Origin: Pratylenchus scribneri
Taxonomy: Eukaryota > Nematoda > Chromadorea > Rhabditida > Pratylenchidae
Length of the DNA stretch: 64,000 bases
Direction: 5' to 3'
NCBI GenBank assembly: GCA_030063045.1
Contig: JAQSEB010000114.1
Coordinates: 1,178,001-1,242,000, forward strand
Of this stretch, positions 1-10,635 are shown in pieces (the stretch's first letter is position 1; every line of letters starts with the position of its first letter). The notes under the pieces are model-generated. The model ran no database searches, was not told where the DNA came from, and worked only from the letters and a program-made list of their open reading frames with translations. The position numbers and the translations under genes are program-made.

Positions 1-287
1 GAACTTAAGTATCCTAATGTATTTTTAAAACTTAATTTTAAAAAATACATGAATTTTGTTGATTTCAAACATTCTCCACATTTCTCCTTGTACTGGGTAA
101 AGTTTTTGATCTTAATAGCAAATTGGAAAGTTTAATAAAAAAATATCCAACCTTCCAGACGAACTTTTCTCTGTAAAAATTGTGAAAAATATTATTTTAT
201 ATTTATAAATTATTTATACGTTGCTGTCTTCAATTCAGTGGTGCACAAATTGTATTTTTCGGCTGCGTTTTGATTGTTGTTTGACAT
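1..287 (-). CDS. MATH-domain (MATH-BTB family) gene, 5' part only
   Basis: Partial gene running off the left edge. Exons on the minus strand are 287-220, 170-152 and 110-49; the next intron starts at 48 and is cut by the window end. The start codon at 287 gives MSNNNQNAAEKYN, then the family-typical LKTAT, EKFVWK and IKNFTQYKEKCGE. Intron positions and phases match the complete MATH-BTB genes nearby. The N-terminus is about six residues longer than in the neighbours, which all begin MSM. What is visible is the start of the MATH (TRAF-like) fold, the substrate-binding half of this adaptor type. Whether the BTB half follows outside the window is inferred from the neighbours. Confidence 0.8.
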
Positions 288-570
288 AATTGGATGTTGA
301 TTTTTAAAATATTTATTTGTTGTTTTTGAGCTGAAAAATTTATGTGCATTTTAATGATAAATGTCAATAAAATTAAAAATTGTTAAAAATCAATATTGTT
401 GAATAAAACAAAATAATATTGTATTTTAAAATATTCGATTGAATAAATAATATATGCAAATAAAATTGTTCCTGAATTTATGTCAAAACAAAAAACAACA
501 AAATGAGATGAATTGGATTTATTTAATCAACCCGAAAAATATTTATTCTCATATTGAGCCGAATTTAAAT

Positions 571-2256
571 TCACTTTTCCATGGTGGTTTCCAAAATTTG
601 ATCCTTCAATTGGTGATCGGCATGAGTCCATCCTTCCGATTTCATGGCCTTAAAAATTAATCAATGTTTTATATGTTTTTTTTTAGCTCACCTCCTTCAG
701 GTTCTTTTTGATGAAGTTGATTGAATGGGTTTTGAGATGTTCGGCAGAATGAAGATTGGCCAATGCCAACATTGCGCAAGCATTTGCATTCTCCAGCGAA
801 TTGATTAATTTCCGCTCGCAGAAAAGCTTTAAAATAAAAAATTATCTAAAAATTGAATTTTTCCCTACCTTCAATCGAATGAGCTCGTATTTATCAGCGG
901 CCTCCAACAAATCTTCGGCCATTTCACCAAAATCCGGTTCCTTCCCACTGTAGCTAAAAATCAATATTTTTAAATAATTAATAATGAAATTTCTCACATG
1001 AATCGAAGCATTTTCTCGATGACAGCACCCTTCATATCCTCAATTTTGACCTCATTGTTGTTCTTCTCGATCATTTCATGTTCGAACATGGCAGCGAAGA
1101 CCGGCGATCGACACATCAAAATGCACTTGTGGACCTTAAATGAATATTATAAACTAAAACTAAAATATGCTCTTTTTACAGACCTTGAATTCTTTGTCAT
1201 CTTCCGAAGTGATCTTACAATCTGTGCATAGGCCTTCCTCAAACATTTTGCTCAAATCCTCCACTACTCGACATTCGGGAATTTCAACATCCGGCAATGG
1301 AGCTTCGACCTTTAATCGTTATTTCAATTATTCATCTTTATTTTTTATTTGAAGATCCTATTATTCCCGTAAAACGAGGCAAGGGTCTAAGATTTAGTCC
1401 ATACTCCATAAAATGAATTTTTTTTGATTTTTGGGATAATATAGGATAGGAATTGTCATTTCTTTAAAAGATAAAAAAATTTACCGATTTCTGTTGAACT
1501 ATCACAGTGCATTCAATGGTGAGCTGATCGCCATCAAGGTAACCATTCGCCTTATTGAGCAGATGTTCTCTTTTGATCAACTGATCATTGCCCCAACCAT
1601 GGTAATCGTCGCCTGTACTGTCAAATTCGAACCATTCTTTGTCAACTAAAAAAATTTTATAAAGTTAAAAAATCAATATTACCTGGCTTCAGCTCCAATT
1701 CTTTTCCGTTGGGTTTGCGTAATGAGAATTTATATTTTGCCTTCACTTTCTCATAGTTAGGTTCGATGAGAAATAGATAAAGCGAAATATAATCCTTGGA
1801 TGCTTCTTTCTGTCCATTTGGATAAATTTCCATCCGCCATTTTAAAATTTGGCCTTTCGGTGTCGTGGAACTTAAAGTAAAAACATTATTACAATTTCAC
1901 TTTCCATTCCATTAATAAAAAATTTTGGAAACCAATGCTTCTAATTTTGGGAAATTTTAAAAAATTCAATGAAGAATAAAAGATTCATTCATCCCAGAAA
2001 AATAGCCTGATAGATTTCCTTGTTTTGGATGTTTAGGTTTAATATTAATTAAAACTATGTGCTTTTAAATATTAAAAAATACATGAATTCGGTAGATCTC
2101 AAATATTCTCCGTATTTCTCATCGTGGTCGGGAAAGTTTTCAATAGTCCAGATGAATTTTTCCCTGAATAAATTTGGAAAATTATTAATAAATTTTATAT
2201 TTTTACGTTGCAGTCTTCAATTTGGTGGTGCAAAAATTGTCTTTTTTCATTGACAT
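571..2256 (-). CDS. MATH-BTB protein 1
   Basis: Exons: 2256-2207, 2163-2083, 1870-1683, 1645-1485, 1309-1184, 1134-998, 953-869, 826-692, 648-571. They sum to 1041 nt, 346 aa, all in phase. The MATH domain covers roughly residues 18-158 (KFIWTIENF, then LIYPNGQK-like strand motifs). The BTB fold follows at about 183-290 (DCKITSEDDKEFK, CRSPVFAAMFEHEM, IEDMKG, MLRFIYSGKEPDFG). A C-terminal helical region ends at residue 346. Proteins of this layout, such as C. elegans MEL-26, bring substrates to CUL3 ubiquitin ligases; that role is inferred here. The second intron present in all sister genes is absent, leaving an intact reading frame across the site. It lies tail-to-tail with IDH3B's 3' end, on the same strand as the partial gene at 1-287. 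Confidence 0.9.
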
Positions 2257-2545
2257 AGTTGGATGATAATTGCAAAAATAATATTTGTTTGTCGTCTTTT
2301 GAACTGAAATGTAAAATTGTGAATAAAAAATTGTTAAAAATCAAATATTAATCGAAATTTACAACATATAAAAATGTGGATTTATAATTTGATTAAAATT
2401 TTTATTCAATTTGATAAACATAAAAAGGGAATAATATTGGATGAAGTCATTTTTGGTGGCATTTATCGAATTAAATTCTTCTAAACTACATATATAGAAC
2501 TATCAAAAATTATGACTTTTAAAATTTGCGCACTTCTTTTTATCA

Positions 2546-5474
2546 TCAAATTTGGAATTGATCAATCACTTCGTAGACAAATTCACTGGTTGTCGCATAT
2601 CCTGAAAAATTTGCAAATTAATGATTGAATCAATTTTAATATAATTTTCCGAAAGTTTAACAGTTTAATGGTTTATCCGAAACATAAAAATCCTATAGCT
2701 ATAGCGATCAATAGATCTCGTCAAGACGCATCAGTTGATTTAGTTTTGGCTTAGGTTTAACCAAATTTTAACTTAATTTCGAACCATTAAACCAAAATTG
2801 GTTTAAACCATTTAATACCCTTTAATTGTTGAACAAACCATAACAAATTATATTCCATTCAATGCGTCTTGGCCTGCTCTATCCAATTTTGGGTATATGG
2901 TTTGTGAATATAGGATAAATTTTTTTAAACCATTAAATTATTTAAAAAAATTTTTTAATGAAATCGTTCAAAACAAACCTCCTAAATCCCGAGTCCGAAC
3001 TTTGCCCTGCTTTATGACTTTTTCCACCGCCGTTCTCAGCGCAACGCCCCATTGGTCCAAATGGAGATGTTCCAGCAAATTTGCACAAGACAGGACCATG
3101 GCTGTAGGATTGGCGATTTGTTGGCCGAATGCTTCCTTGTATGTGTGTCTTTAAATGTGGATTGTGAAAAATGAGGTCAAAAATGGAAAATAAGTTTTTT
3201 AGCTCAATGGGTTTTACCCTCCGCTTTGGACAAAATTTAGATCTCGGGTTCGAATCCGCTCAAAGGAATGTATTTTTTTCTTGCTTGGATGTAAATTTTT
3301 AACCATTTTTCAGATTCTACGGTACATTTTTAATCGAACTATGGTAATTCTAAGAAGAAATCCTTAGTAAAAATGCACTATTATTACCACAAAATTCGAT
3401 TTTACCTTGAACCCGGTTCAAAAATGACAAAATCAGAGCCAACGGATTGGCCAGGAACAACGCCGGCGCCTCCAATCAATCCGGAGGCCAAATTGTCCAC
3501 AATATTGCCGTACAGATTTGGCATTACCTGCGGAATTGATGGGAAAATTAATTGTGAAAAATTTGTTTTTAATTTACCATAACATCGAATTGTTCGGGTC
3601 GGCTGACCAATTGCATGCAACAATTGTCGATGATCATTTGCTCAAACTTAAAAATTAAATTTGGAATTAATTTTTATGTTTTTTATTTTAATTTGCTTAT
3701 TTCGAATAAATTTAAGCACTAATTTGATATTTTATTAGTATTTTGTTGCCTATGCCTAGCAAATATCCTTCAAAGAAAAGAAAATTTATCAAAAATACTA
3801 ACATATTTTTTGTACATTTTTTTTTGTTCGAATAAATTTTATTTCGTCTAGAAATACGTTATAGAATGCAAAAGTGACAACCATGCCCGAAAAAAATTTC
3901 CTCTGCTGGTGTGCGGATTATCTGAGACCTAAAGTTTTCAAAAAAAGGTCACCTAGGTTGAAAATTTTCAATGAAAAATTTTTTTGGTCTAGAAATGAAT
4001 CCGAAAAATATTTTTCCCTTTAGAGATTCAAACCCGAGCAAAAATTTTGTAAAAGTGAAATCTGTAGTTTTCCTCCCCCTTGGAAATTTTCAAAAATTTA
4101 GATGTTTTTTAGCATTCTTGACCGCTAATTTTATATAAGTTTTTAAGGAATGAGCCAAAAAAGTAAAAAAGAAACCTGAATTTTTGGATAAAGTTTGGCC
4201 ATTTCTGTGCAAACATTCAGGAAGAGGCCATCGCCTAATTTCATTATATTCGCTTTGCTACAAATATGATGGTCAAATTTGTAATTTTTGGTTGAACTCA
4301 CTGAACGGCGGTGACTTTTTTGCGCCCATGTTTTGTGGCATAATCGAAAGCGAATTTGGCAATTCGTTCGCATTTAGTGCGGGTGGAAATTTTCAAGCAT
4401 TCAATCACACCTTAAATCAGGTTTAAAATTATTTTCGGATCAATTTTATACCCAAAAAATGTCAAAGCAATTTTAATTGGAAAAGTACACTAATATTAAA
4501 CGAAGTCCGAAAAAAATACAGTCTTGAATTGATTCAAGCCTGAAACCTAAATTTTAAAGTGTCGCTTCAGGACAGGTCGAAAATTTTCAAAAAAAAATTT
4601 TATTAACAAAATTTACTATTTAAACCTTATCCAGTCCAGATTAAACCTATCCATAATCTAAGCTCTGTGCCCAAATTTGTGCACAAACCTGGCACCAGCT
4701 CATGTTCCATCCGGGAATATTCGCCCTCGGTTTGTTCTCGAATGATGACAAAATCCAACATTTTCTTGTGCCTCGTCTTGATGCCCTCCAACGATTTGAT
4801 GTTCACCACATTGGCAAAGAGGTCCAGGCGTTTGCGCAATTGCATGTTTAAATCATCGGTTTCGTCCTTCCAACCTTCGAGGATATGGCCCTTCAACGCC
4901 ACATGATTATTTCGCCGGATGGTTTCGACCACTTCGTCCTTTAATTTTTGTGAAATTTTATTAATTAAAACCTCATAAATCACTCACAATTGTTGCAGAA
5001 CGTGAGTAGTACACTTCGCTGAGGAACACTTCCTCAAATTCGATTGGAATTCCGGTGCCTTTGACAATGTCTTGGACGGCATAAACCAGTTCAGGTCCAA
5101 CACCATCACCTATAAATATAAATTATCCAAAAAACCATAAGTTTTTCTTATCCGAAAAACTTTCTTTAAATTTTTATTATCCAAAAACCGCAGGTTTATA
5201 TTAAACAAAAATCTTAGGTTTTTATTATCCGAAAAACCACGAAAAATTTTTAAAATTTAATCTTAATTATCTCTGCAAAAAGAAACCTGGAATTAGTGTG
5301 CATTTAAGCTTCTCTGCAAGTTCTGGTACAGGAGCATTCTTAAATTATATGGCATTATACGTAACGTGTTTAAAGTTGTCAAACCGTTGCTGCTTTTGCC
5401 AATGTTCGATTGGAATTTGTAGAAATTGAATTGAATAAAACTGGAATTAGGGCACGAGATGAACGAGTCAACAT
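2546..5474 (-). CDS. IDH3B: Isocitrate dehydrogenase [NAD], beta-type regulatory subunit, mitochondrial
   Basis: Exons: 5474-5385, 5338-5287, 5109-4988, 4938-4689, 4410-4302, 4257-4176, 3646-3578, 3527-3406, 3148-2979, 2601-2546. They sum to 1122 nt, 373 aa. The first 30 residues ([16 protein letters not shown]...) are Arg/Ser-rich and free of acidic residues, a mitochondrial presequence. [12 protein letters not shown] opens the dehydrogenase fold, followed by [74 protein letters not shown] and [23 protein letters not shown] and KVRTRD fit the IDH3 beta subunit better than gamma or alpha. The enzyme oxidises isocitrate to 2-oxoglutarate in the TCA cycle. Beta is a structural/regulatory subunit of the heteromer. 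Length matches the family. Intron 9 holds a MITE copy and a tRNA-like relic lies in intron 8. A TTTATT (AATAAA on the minus strand) at about 2401 is a candidate poly(A) signal. Confidence 0.95.
2657..2945 (+). mobile_element. MITE-A copy a (minimal, in IDH3B intron 9)
   Basis: The left end TTAATGGTTTATCC is mirrored at the right end (GGATAAA...TTTAAACCATTAA). Subterminal blocks resembling GATAGANCTNGTCAAGACGCAT face each other. The core holds about one 46-bp minisatellite unit (AAACCAAAATTGGTTTAAACC...). This is the shortest type of the family. Confidence 0.7.
3199..3278 (+). repeat. tRNA-derived (SINE-like) relic in IDH3B intron 8
   Basis: TAGCTCAATGGG at about 3202 resembles a pol III A box and GGTTCGAATCC at about 3248 matches the B box. 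The spacing is tRNA-like, but acceptor and T stems do not pair well, so a functional tRNA is unlikely. A second relic with the same B-box block lies at about 20650. Confidence 0.55.
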
Positions 5475-6078
5475 TGATTTGACTTTCAAAAACAATGTGA
5501 ATTGTGAAGTACACAGAAATAATAAAATAAAATGTTTTTTTTCTTAAAAATGGATTTGTTAGACTGAAAAAATTTAGTGATTTTTCGAAAAAATTTAATT
5601 TGTTCCTAGCAAGCAAGGATTAATTAGGGTCCGGTCCGGGTTCCGGGATCGATCGGGAATTGGGACGGATGGACCTTATAGAAATCGCAAATTAGCGATT
5701 TTGCATTATTAAATCTCTAAAAAATCATAATTAATGTATGGGATATGGAACGATAAAAAGTAAAAATAGTATAGAGAAATGAAAATCAGGGATGAAAAGG
5801 AATTAAATATTACATTGTCTTGTCTTCTCTTCCGTGCGAAAATCTCTAAAACAACCAAATATCTTTAGGTCTGGTCTAGGTCTGGTCTGCTGCTGGTCTC
5901 ATCTCAGTCAACCAATCAATTTACATATCGAGATTTGACAAAACAAATTAATCTTTTCAACAATGTTGATTTTTACAACTTTTCGCATATCATTCATAAA
6001 ATACATTTACATTTAGATTTATTTCAGCTCAAAGACAAGAAAAGTAAAATATTTTTTGATAATCAACATCCTAAAATT
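5475..6078. promoter_or_regulatory. Divergent intergenic region between IDH3B and MATH-BTB 2
   Basis: About 600 bp separate the IDH3B start (minus) from the MATH-BTB 2 start (plus), so both promoters should lie here. A G/C-rich patch at about 5630-5675 (GGTCCGGTCCGGGTTCCGGG) and direct repeats of GGTCTGGTCT at about 5870-5900 stand out from the AT-rich background. On the minus strand a pyrimidine tract ending in CAG at about 5570 could be a trans-splice acceptor. No further coding sequence was seen. Confidence 0.4.
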
Positions 6079-7699
6079 ATGTCAATGAAAAAAGAAAATT
6101 TTTGCGCCATCCAATTGAAGACCGCAACGTAAAAATTAAAATTTGTTAAAATAAAAATAATAAATTTCATATTTTTACAGTGAAAAATTTGTCTTCCAGG
6201 TTGGATATTTTTAATAAATCTTAATTTCATTCATAACAATTAAGATTGACAACTTTTCCGAGCACGAGGGGAAAAATGGCGAATATTTGGAATCAACCGA
6301 ATTCATGTATTTTTTTAATATTTAAAAACACAACATAGTTTTAATTAATATTAAAATTGAACATCCAAAACAATGAAATCTATCATTGACTATTTTCCTG
6401 GATGAACGAATCTTTTATTCTTCATTGAATATTCATATTTCAAGCTGAATTTTTTATTAATGGAATGGAAAATGAGATTTTAATAATATTTTACTTTAAG
6501 TTTCAAAGCACCGAATGGTCAAATTTTAAAATGGATATTGAAAATTTATCCAAATGGAGACAAAGAAGAATACAAAGATTATGTTTCGCTTTTTCTATAT
6601 CTCATCGAAGCTAACAATGAAGAAGTGAAGGCAAAATTCCAATTCTATGCACGCAAATCCAACGGCGATGAATTCGAGCTGAAACCGAGTAACGACGAAT
6701 TTCATTTTTATTAAATCGAATAAATTTTTTAGTGTCAAAAGAATGGCTCAAATTTGGTGGTTCGAGCTTCACAGGTTGGGGCGTTGATAAGTTGATCAAA
6801 AGGAAAGATCTACTCAATGAGGCGAATGGTTACCTTGATGGCGGTCGACTTACAATTGAGTGCACTGTGATAGTTCAACAGAAATCGGTAACTTTTGCTT
6901 AAATGATGAACTGATTAACAAAAATGATAAAGGTCGAAAAAGCTCCATTGCCGGATGTTGAAATTCCCGAATGTCGATTAGTGGAGGATTTGATCAAAAT
7001 GTTTGAGGAAGGCCTATGCACAGATTGTAAGATCACTTCGGAAGATGACAAAGAATTCAAGGTCCTTAAAAAGAGCATATTTTAGTTTTAGTTTATAATA
7101 TTCATTATTTTAAGCTCCACAAAAGCATTTTGATGTGTCGATCGCCAGTTTTTAGAGCTATGTTCGAGCATGAAATGGTCGAAAAGAACAACAATGAAGT
7201 CAAAATTGAGGACATGAAGGGAGATGTAATCGAAAAAATGCTTCGATTCATGTAAGCTTGAATCGATTATTAAATCTTTGATTATTGATTTTTCAGCTAT
7301 AGCGGAAAGGAACCGGATATGGACGATGAGCTGGCCGAAGATTTGTTGGAGGCCGCCGATAAATATGAACTCATTCGTTTGAAAGTAAAAAATTCATTTT
7401 TAAACCAATTTTTTAATCTAGTTTTATTAAAGCTTTTCTGCGAGCGCAAATTGATCAATTCATTGGAGATTGCAAATGCTTGCGCATTTTTGGAATTGGC
7501 CAATCTTCATTCGGCAGAACACCTCAAAATCCATTCAATTGACTTCATCAAAACGCATTTGAAAGAGGTAAAACAATTTAAAAACCACAAAATTTTATAT
7601 TTTATTGATTAACTTTTTAAGGTTATGAAATCGGAAGGATGGACTCATGCCGATCACCAATTGAAGGACCAAATTTTGGAAGCCACCATGGAAAAGTGA
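6079..7699 (+). CDS. MATH-BTB protein 2
   Basis: Exons: 6079-6128, 6181-6199, 6245-6306, 6501-6688, 6733-6887, 6933-7061, 7115-7251, 7297-7384, 7433-7567, 7622-7699. They sum to 1041 nt, 346 aa, in phase throughout. It starts MSMKKENFCAIQLKTAT. The MATH domain spans about 18-158 (EKFVFQIDNFSEHE, LKIYPNGDKEEYKDYVSLF). BTB follows at about 180-290 (CTDCKITSEDDKEFK, CRSPVFRAMFEHEM, YSGKEPDMDDELAEDLLEAADKYEL) and then a C-terminal helical box (LINSLEIANACAFLELANLHSAEHLK). Its probable role is as a substrate adaptor for a CUL3 ubiquitin ligase. It is the first of four tandem plus-strand copies spaced about 280 bp apart. AATAAA at 7723 is the likely poly(A) signal. Confidence 0.92.
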
Positions 7700-7974
7700 A
7701 TTTGAATTCGGCTCAATATGAGAATAAATATTTCCGGGTTGATCAAATAAATCAAATTCATCTCAACTTGTTGATTTTTGTTTGACAAATAAATTCAGGG
7801 ATCATTTTATATTTTGAATAAAATATTTATTCACTCGAATATTGAAAAATGCAAAATTAAATGTTTTTTCAACATATTGTTTTTTTAAACTTTTCATATT
7901 TTAATCATTAATCATTTATTTCAGTTCAAAGGATTACAAACAAATATTATTTTTGCAATTATCATCCAACAATT

Positions 7975-10352
7975 ATGTCAATGAAAAAAGAAAATGTTTG
8001 CATTATCCAATTGAAGACCGCAACGTAATTTTTTTTTAATTTATAAAATAATTTTCCATTTTTTGCAGTGAAAAATTCGTCTTGAAGGTTCAATATTTTT
8101 ATTTAAAACTTATTTTTTATTTTTAGATTGAAAATTTTTCTGAGCTGGAGAAGAAATGTGGAGAATATTTGCGATCTACCGAGTTCATGTATTTTTTTTC
8201 TATATTAAAAGCTAAATTTTTCATTATTTAATATATTTTTATAAAAAATGTTCTAATGGTTTCTCAAAATTATGAAATTTTTTCGAATTTTTAAATCAAA
8301 ATTAGAATTTTTTAAGTAGTTTTCAGAAATTTTTATTAATAAAAATTGGGAAAAAATCTACTTTACGGTAACTTTACGGATTCGGGCATGTGATAGCTCA
8401 TTCGACAGAGCTCGACGAGCTGAATACGAATATGCAAAAATTTCCCGGGGGCAACAACTTATGGCCAAGTTATGGCCATTAGAAAATTGCAAAAGTGAAG
8501 GGTCCTCCCCCCTATGGGTCGAAAAGTTCAAAATTTTCATTTGAACATATTATACTTCAATCGACGCGTCTCGACGAGCTGAGCACGAATATGCTATTGA
8601 TTTAGTCCAAAACTCTAAAATAAAAAAGTTATAAACCAAAGAAATAAAAGAAAAGTTGCGCAAAGGAAATACGGATTGGAACTGCTCCGGCGGGCATTTC
8701 AGAGTGGACTCCTCCGTGTGCTCCGCCTCCGCGCGACCAGACGAGCTTGTGGCTCGCTTCGCTCGCCAAGCACTCGTCCAGTTCCCGCGCTTCGGCTACG
8801 CACACTCCGGAGTCCACTCTTACATTCCTCCACACATTCCAGCGAAACAAAAATAGTCATAACTTTTTTACTTTTGAATTTTAGGCGAATTCAATGATAG
8901 ATTCGAGCTCCTCTCGTCGAGACGCGTCGAATGAGATATAGCATGGCCGAAAATAAATTTTTAAAATTTTCGACCCATAGGGGTAACCTTCACTTTTATG
9001 GGAAAATTCCTATTAATGGCCATAACTTGGCCACAAGTGGTTGCCCCCGCGAAATTTTTACATATTCGTACTCAGCTCGACGAGCTCTGTCGAATGAGCT
9101 TGCACACATCCAATTCTAGAAAGTTACCGTAAACTAGAGTTTTACCAAAAATTGAAAAGGGATATCAATTAAATAATATTTCGTTTCTTTTAGTTCCAAA
9201 ACACCGAGTGGTCAAATTTTAAAATGGAAGTTGGAAATTTATCCAAATGGATTCAAAGAAGAACACAAGGATTATGTTTCTCTTTTTCTATGCCTCATCG
9301 ATTCCAACAATGAGGAAGAAGAAGCAAAATATCAGTTCTCAATATCCAAATCCATCGGTGATGAATTCAAGTCGGGACAAAGTAATACTAAATTTACTTT
9401 AAAAATCCAATAACACTTTTATAGTGTCAGGCAAATTTGGAAGGGGCGGTCAAGGTTGGGGCATATATAAGCTGATTAAAAGGGAAGACTTACTCAATGA
9501 GGCCAATGGTTACCTCAACGGCGATCAACTCGCAATTGAATGCACTGTGATGGTCCAGAAGGAATCGGTAAATTTAATGATGAAATGTAATCAATAGTAT
9601 TGATTAAAGGTCGAAAAAGCCCCATTGTCTGATATTGAAGTGCCCGAATGTCGAGGTGAGGATATGATCAAAATGTTTGAGGAAAGTCTGTTCTGGGACT
9701 GCAAAATCACTTCGGGAGATAACAAAGAATATAAGGTTCAACATAGAAATAAATACATTACAATATATATTAACCCTTTTTTAGGTCCATAAATGCATTT
9801 TGGGATGTCGATCGCCGGTCTTCGCTGCCATGTTCGAAAATGAAATGATTGAGAAGAACAACAATGAGGTCAAAATTGAGGACATGAAGGGTGAAGTGAT
9901 CGAAAAAATGTTGCGTTTTATGTAAGCGTTGATTCAATTATTAATTTGTTCAAATATTGATTTTTAGATACAGCGGGAAGGAACCGGCTATGACGGAGGA
10001 AATGGCTGAAGATTTGTTGGAGGCCGCTGATAAATATGAGCTCATCCGTTTGAAGGTAGAGAAATTTTTTATTCAATTTTTAAATTTTATTTTAAAGCTT
10101 CTCTGCGAATGGAATTTGATCAATTCATTGACCAGTGAAAATGCCTGCGCATTGTTGGCATTGGCCAATCTTCATTCGGCAGAACACCTCAAGACTCAGG
10201 CAATCGGCTTCATCAAATCGCATTTGAAGGAAGTGGGAAAATTTATTGAGAAATTTAAATTATTGATTTTTAAGGTGAAGAAAACGGAAGGGTGGGAATA
10301 TGCCGATAAACAATTAGTGGAGCAAATTTTGGATGCAGCCATGGAAAAGTGA
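7975..10352 (+). CDS. MATH-BTB protein 3
   Basis: Exons: 7975-8024, 8069-8087, 8127-8188, 9194-9381, 9425-9567, 9610-9735, 9785-9921, 9968-10055, 10098-10232, 10275-10352. They sum to 1026 nt, 341 aa. Layout matches MATH-BTB 2: MATH (EKFVLKIENFSELEKKCGE, LEIYPNGFKEEHKD), BTB (WDCKITSGDNKEYK, CRSPVFAAMFENEM, YSGKEPAMTEEMAEDLLE) and C-terminal box (LANLHSAEHLKTQAIGF). Exon 5 is 12 nt shorter than in gene 2, removing four residues from a MATH loop. Intron 3 is about 1 kb instead of about 200 bp because a long foldback element sits in it. AATAAA at 10375 follows the stop. Confidence 0.92.
8361..9133. mobile_element. Long foldback element in intron 3 of MATH-BTB 3
   Basis: Two arms of roughly 250 bp are inverted copies: CTTTACGGTAACTTTAC at the left against AAAGTTACCGTAAA at the right, then blocks such as CATTCGACAGAGCTCG, TACGAATATG and GGCCAAGTTATGGCCATTA on both arms. 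The centre (about 8690-8830) is GC-rich and itself palindromic around TGGCTCGCTTCGCTCGCCA, with GAGTGGACTCC mirrored by GGAGTCCACTC. CTA on both sides may be a 3-bp target duplication. No transposase ORF was found. Confidence 0.75.
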
Positions 10353-10635
10353 ATCAGATTCGGCTCAATATGACAATAAATATTTTCGGATTGATAAAAT
10401 AAAAATAAATCCAATACATCTCATTTTGTTGTTTTTTGTTTGACACATAAATTCAGGGATCATTTACATTATTTTTGCATAAAATATTTATTTCAATCGA
10501 ATATTGAAAAAATATGTTTTTTTTAACATTATTGATTTTTAACATTTTTATTCACATTCCATCTTAAAATGCATATTTTAGCTCAAAAGACATAACAAAT
10601 AAATATTATTTTTTTGCAATTATCATCCTAAAATT

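Noticed and set aside
3199..3278. Functional tRNA gene
   Set aside because: A and B boxes are present, but stems are poorly paired and similar blocks recur in other introns, so it is read as a SINE-like relic.
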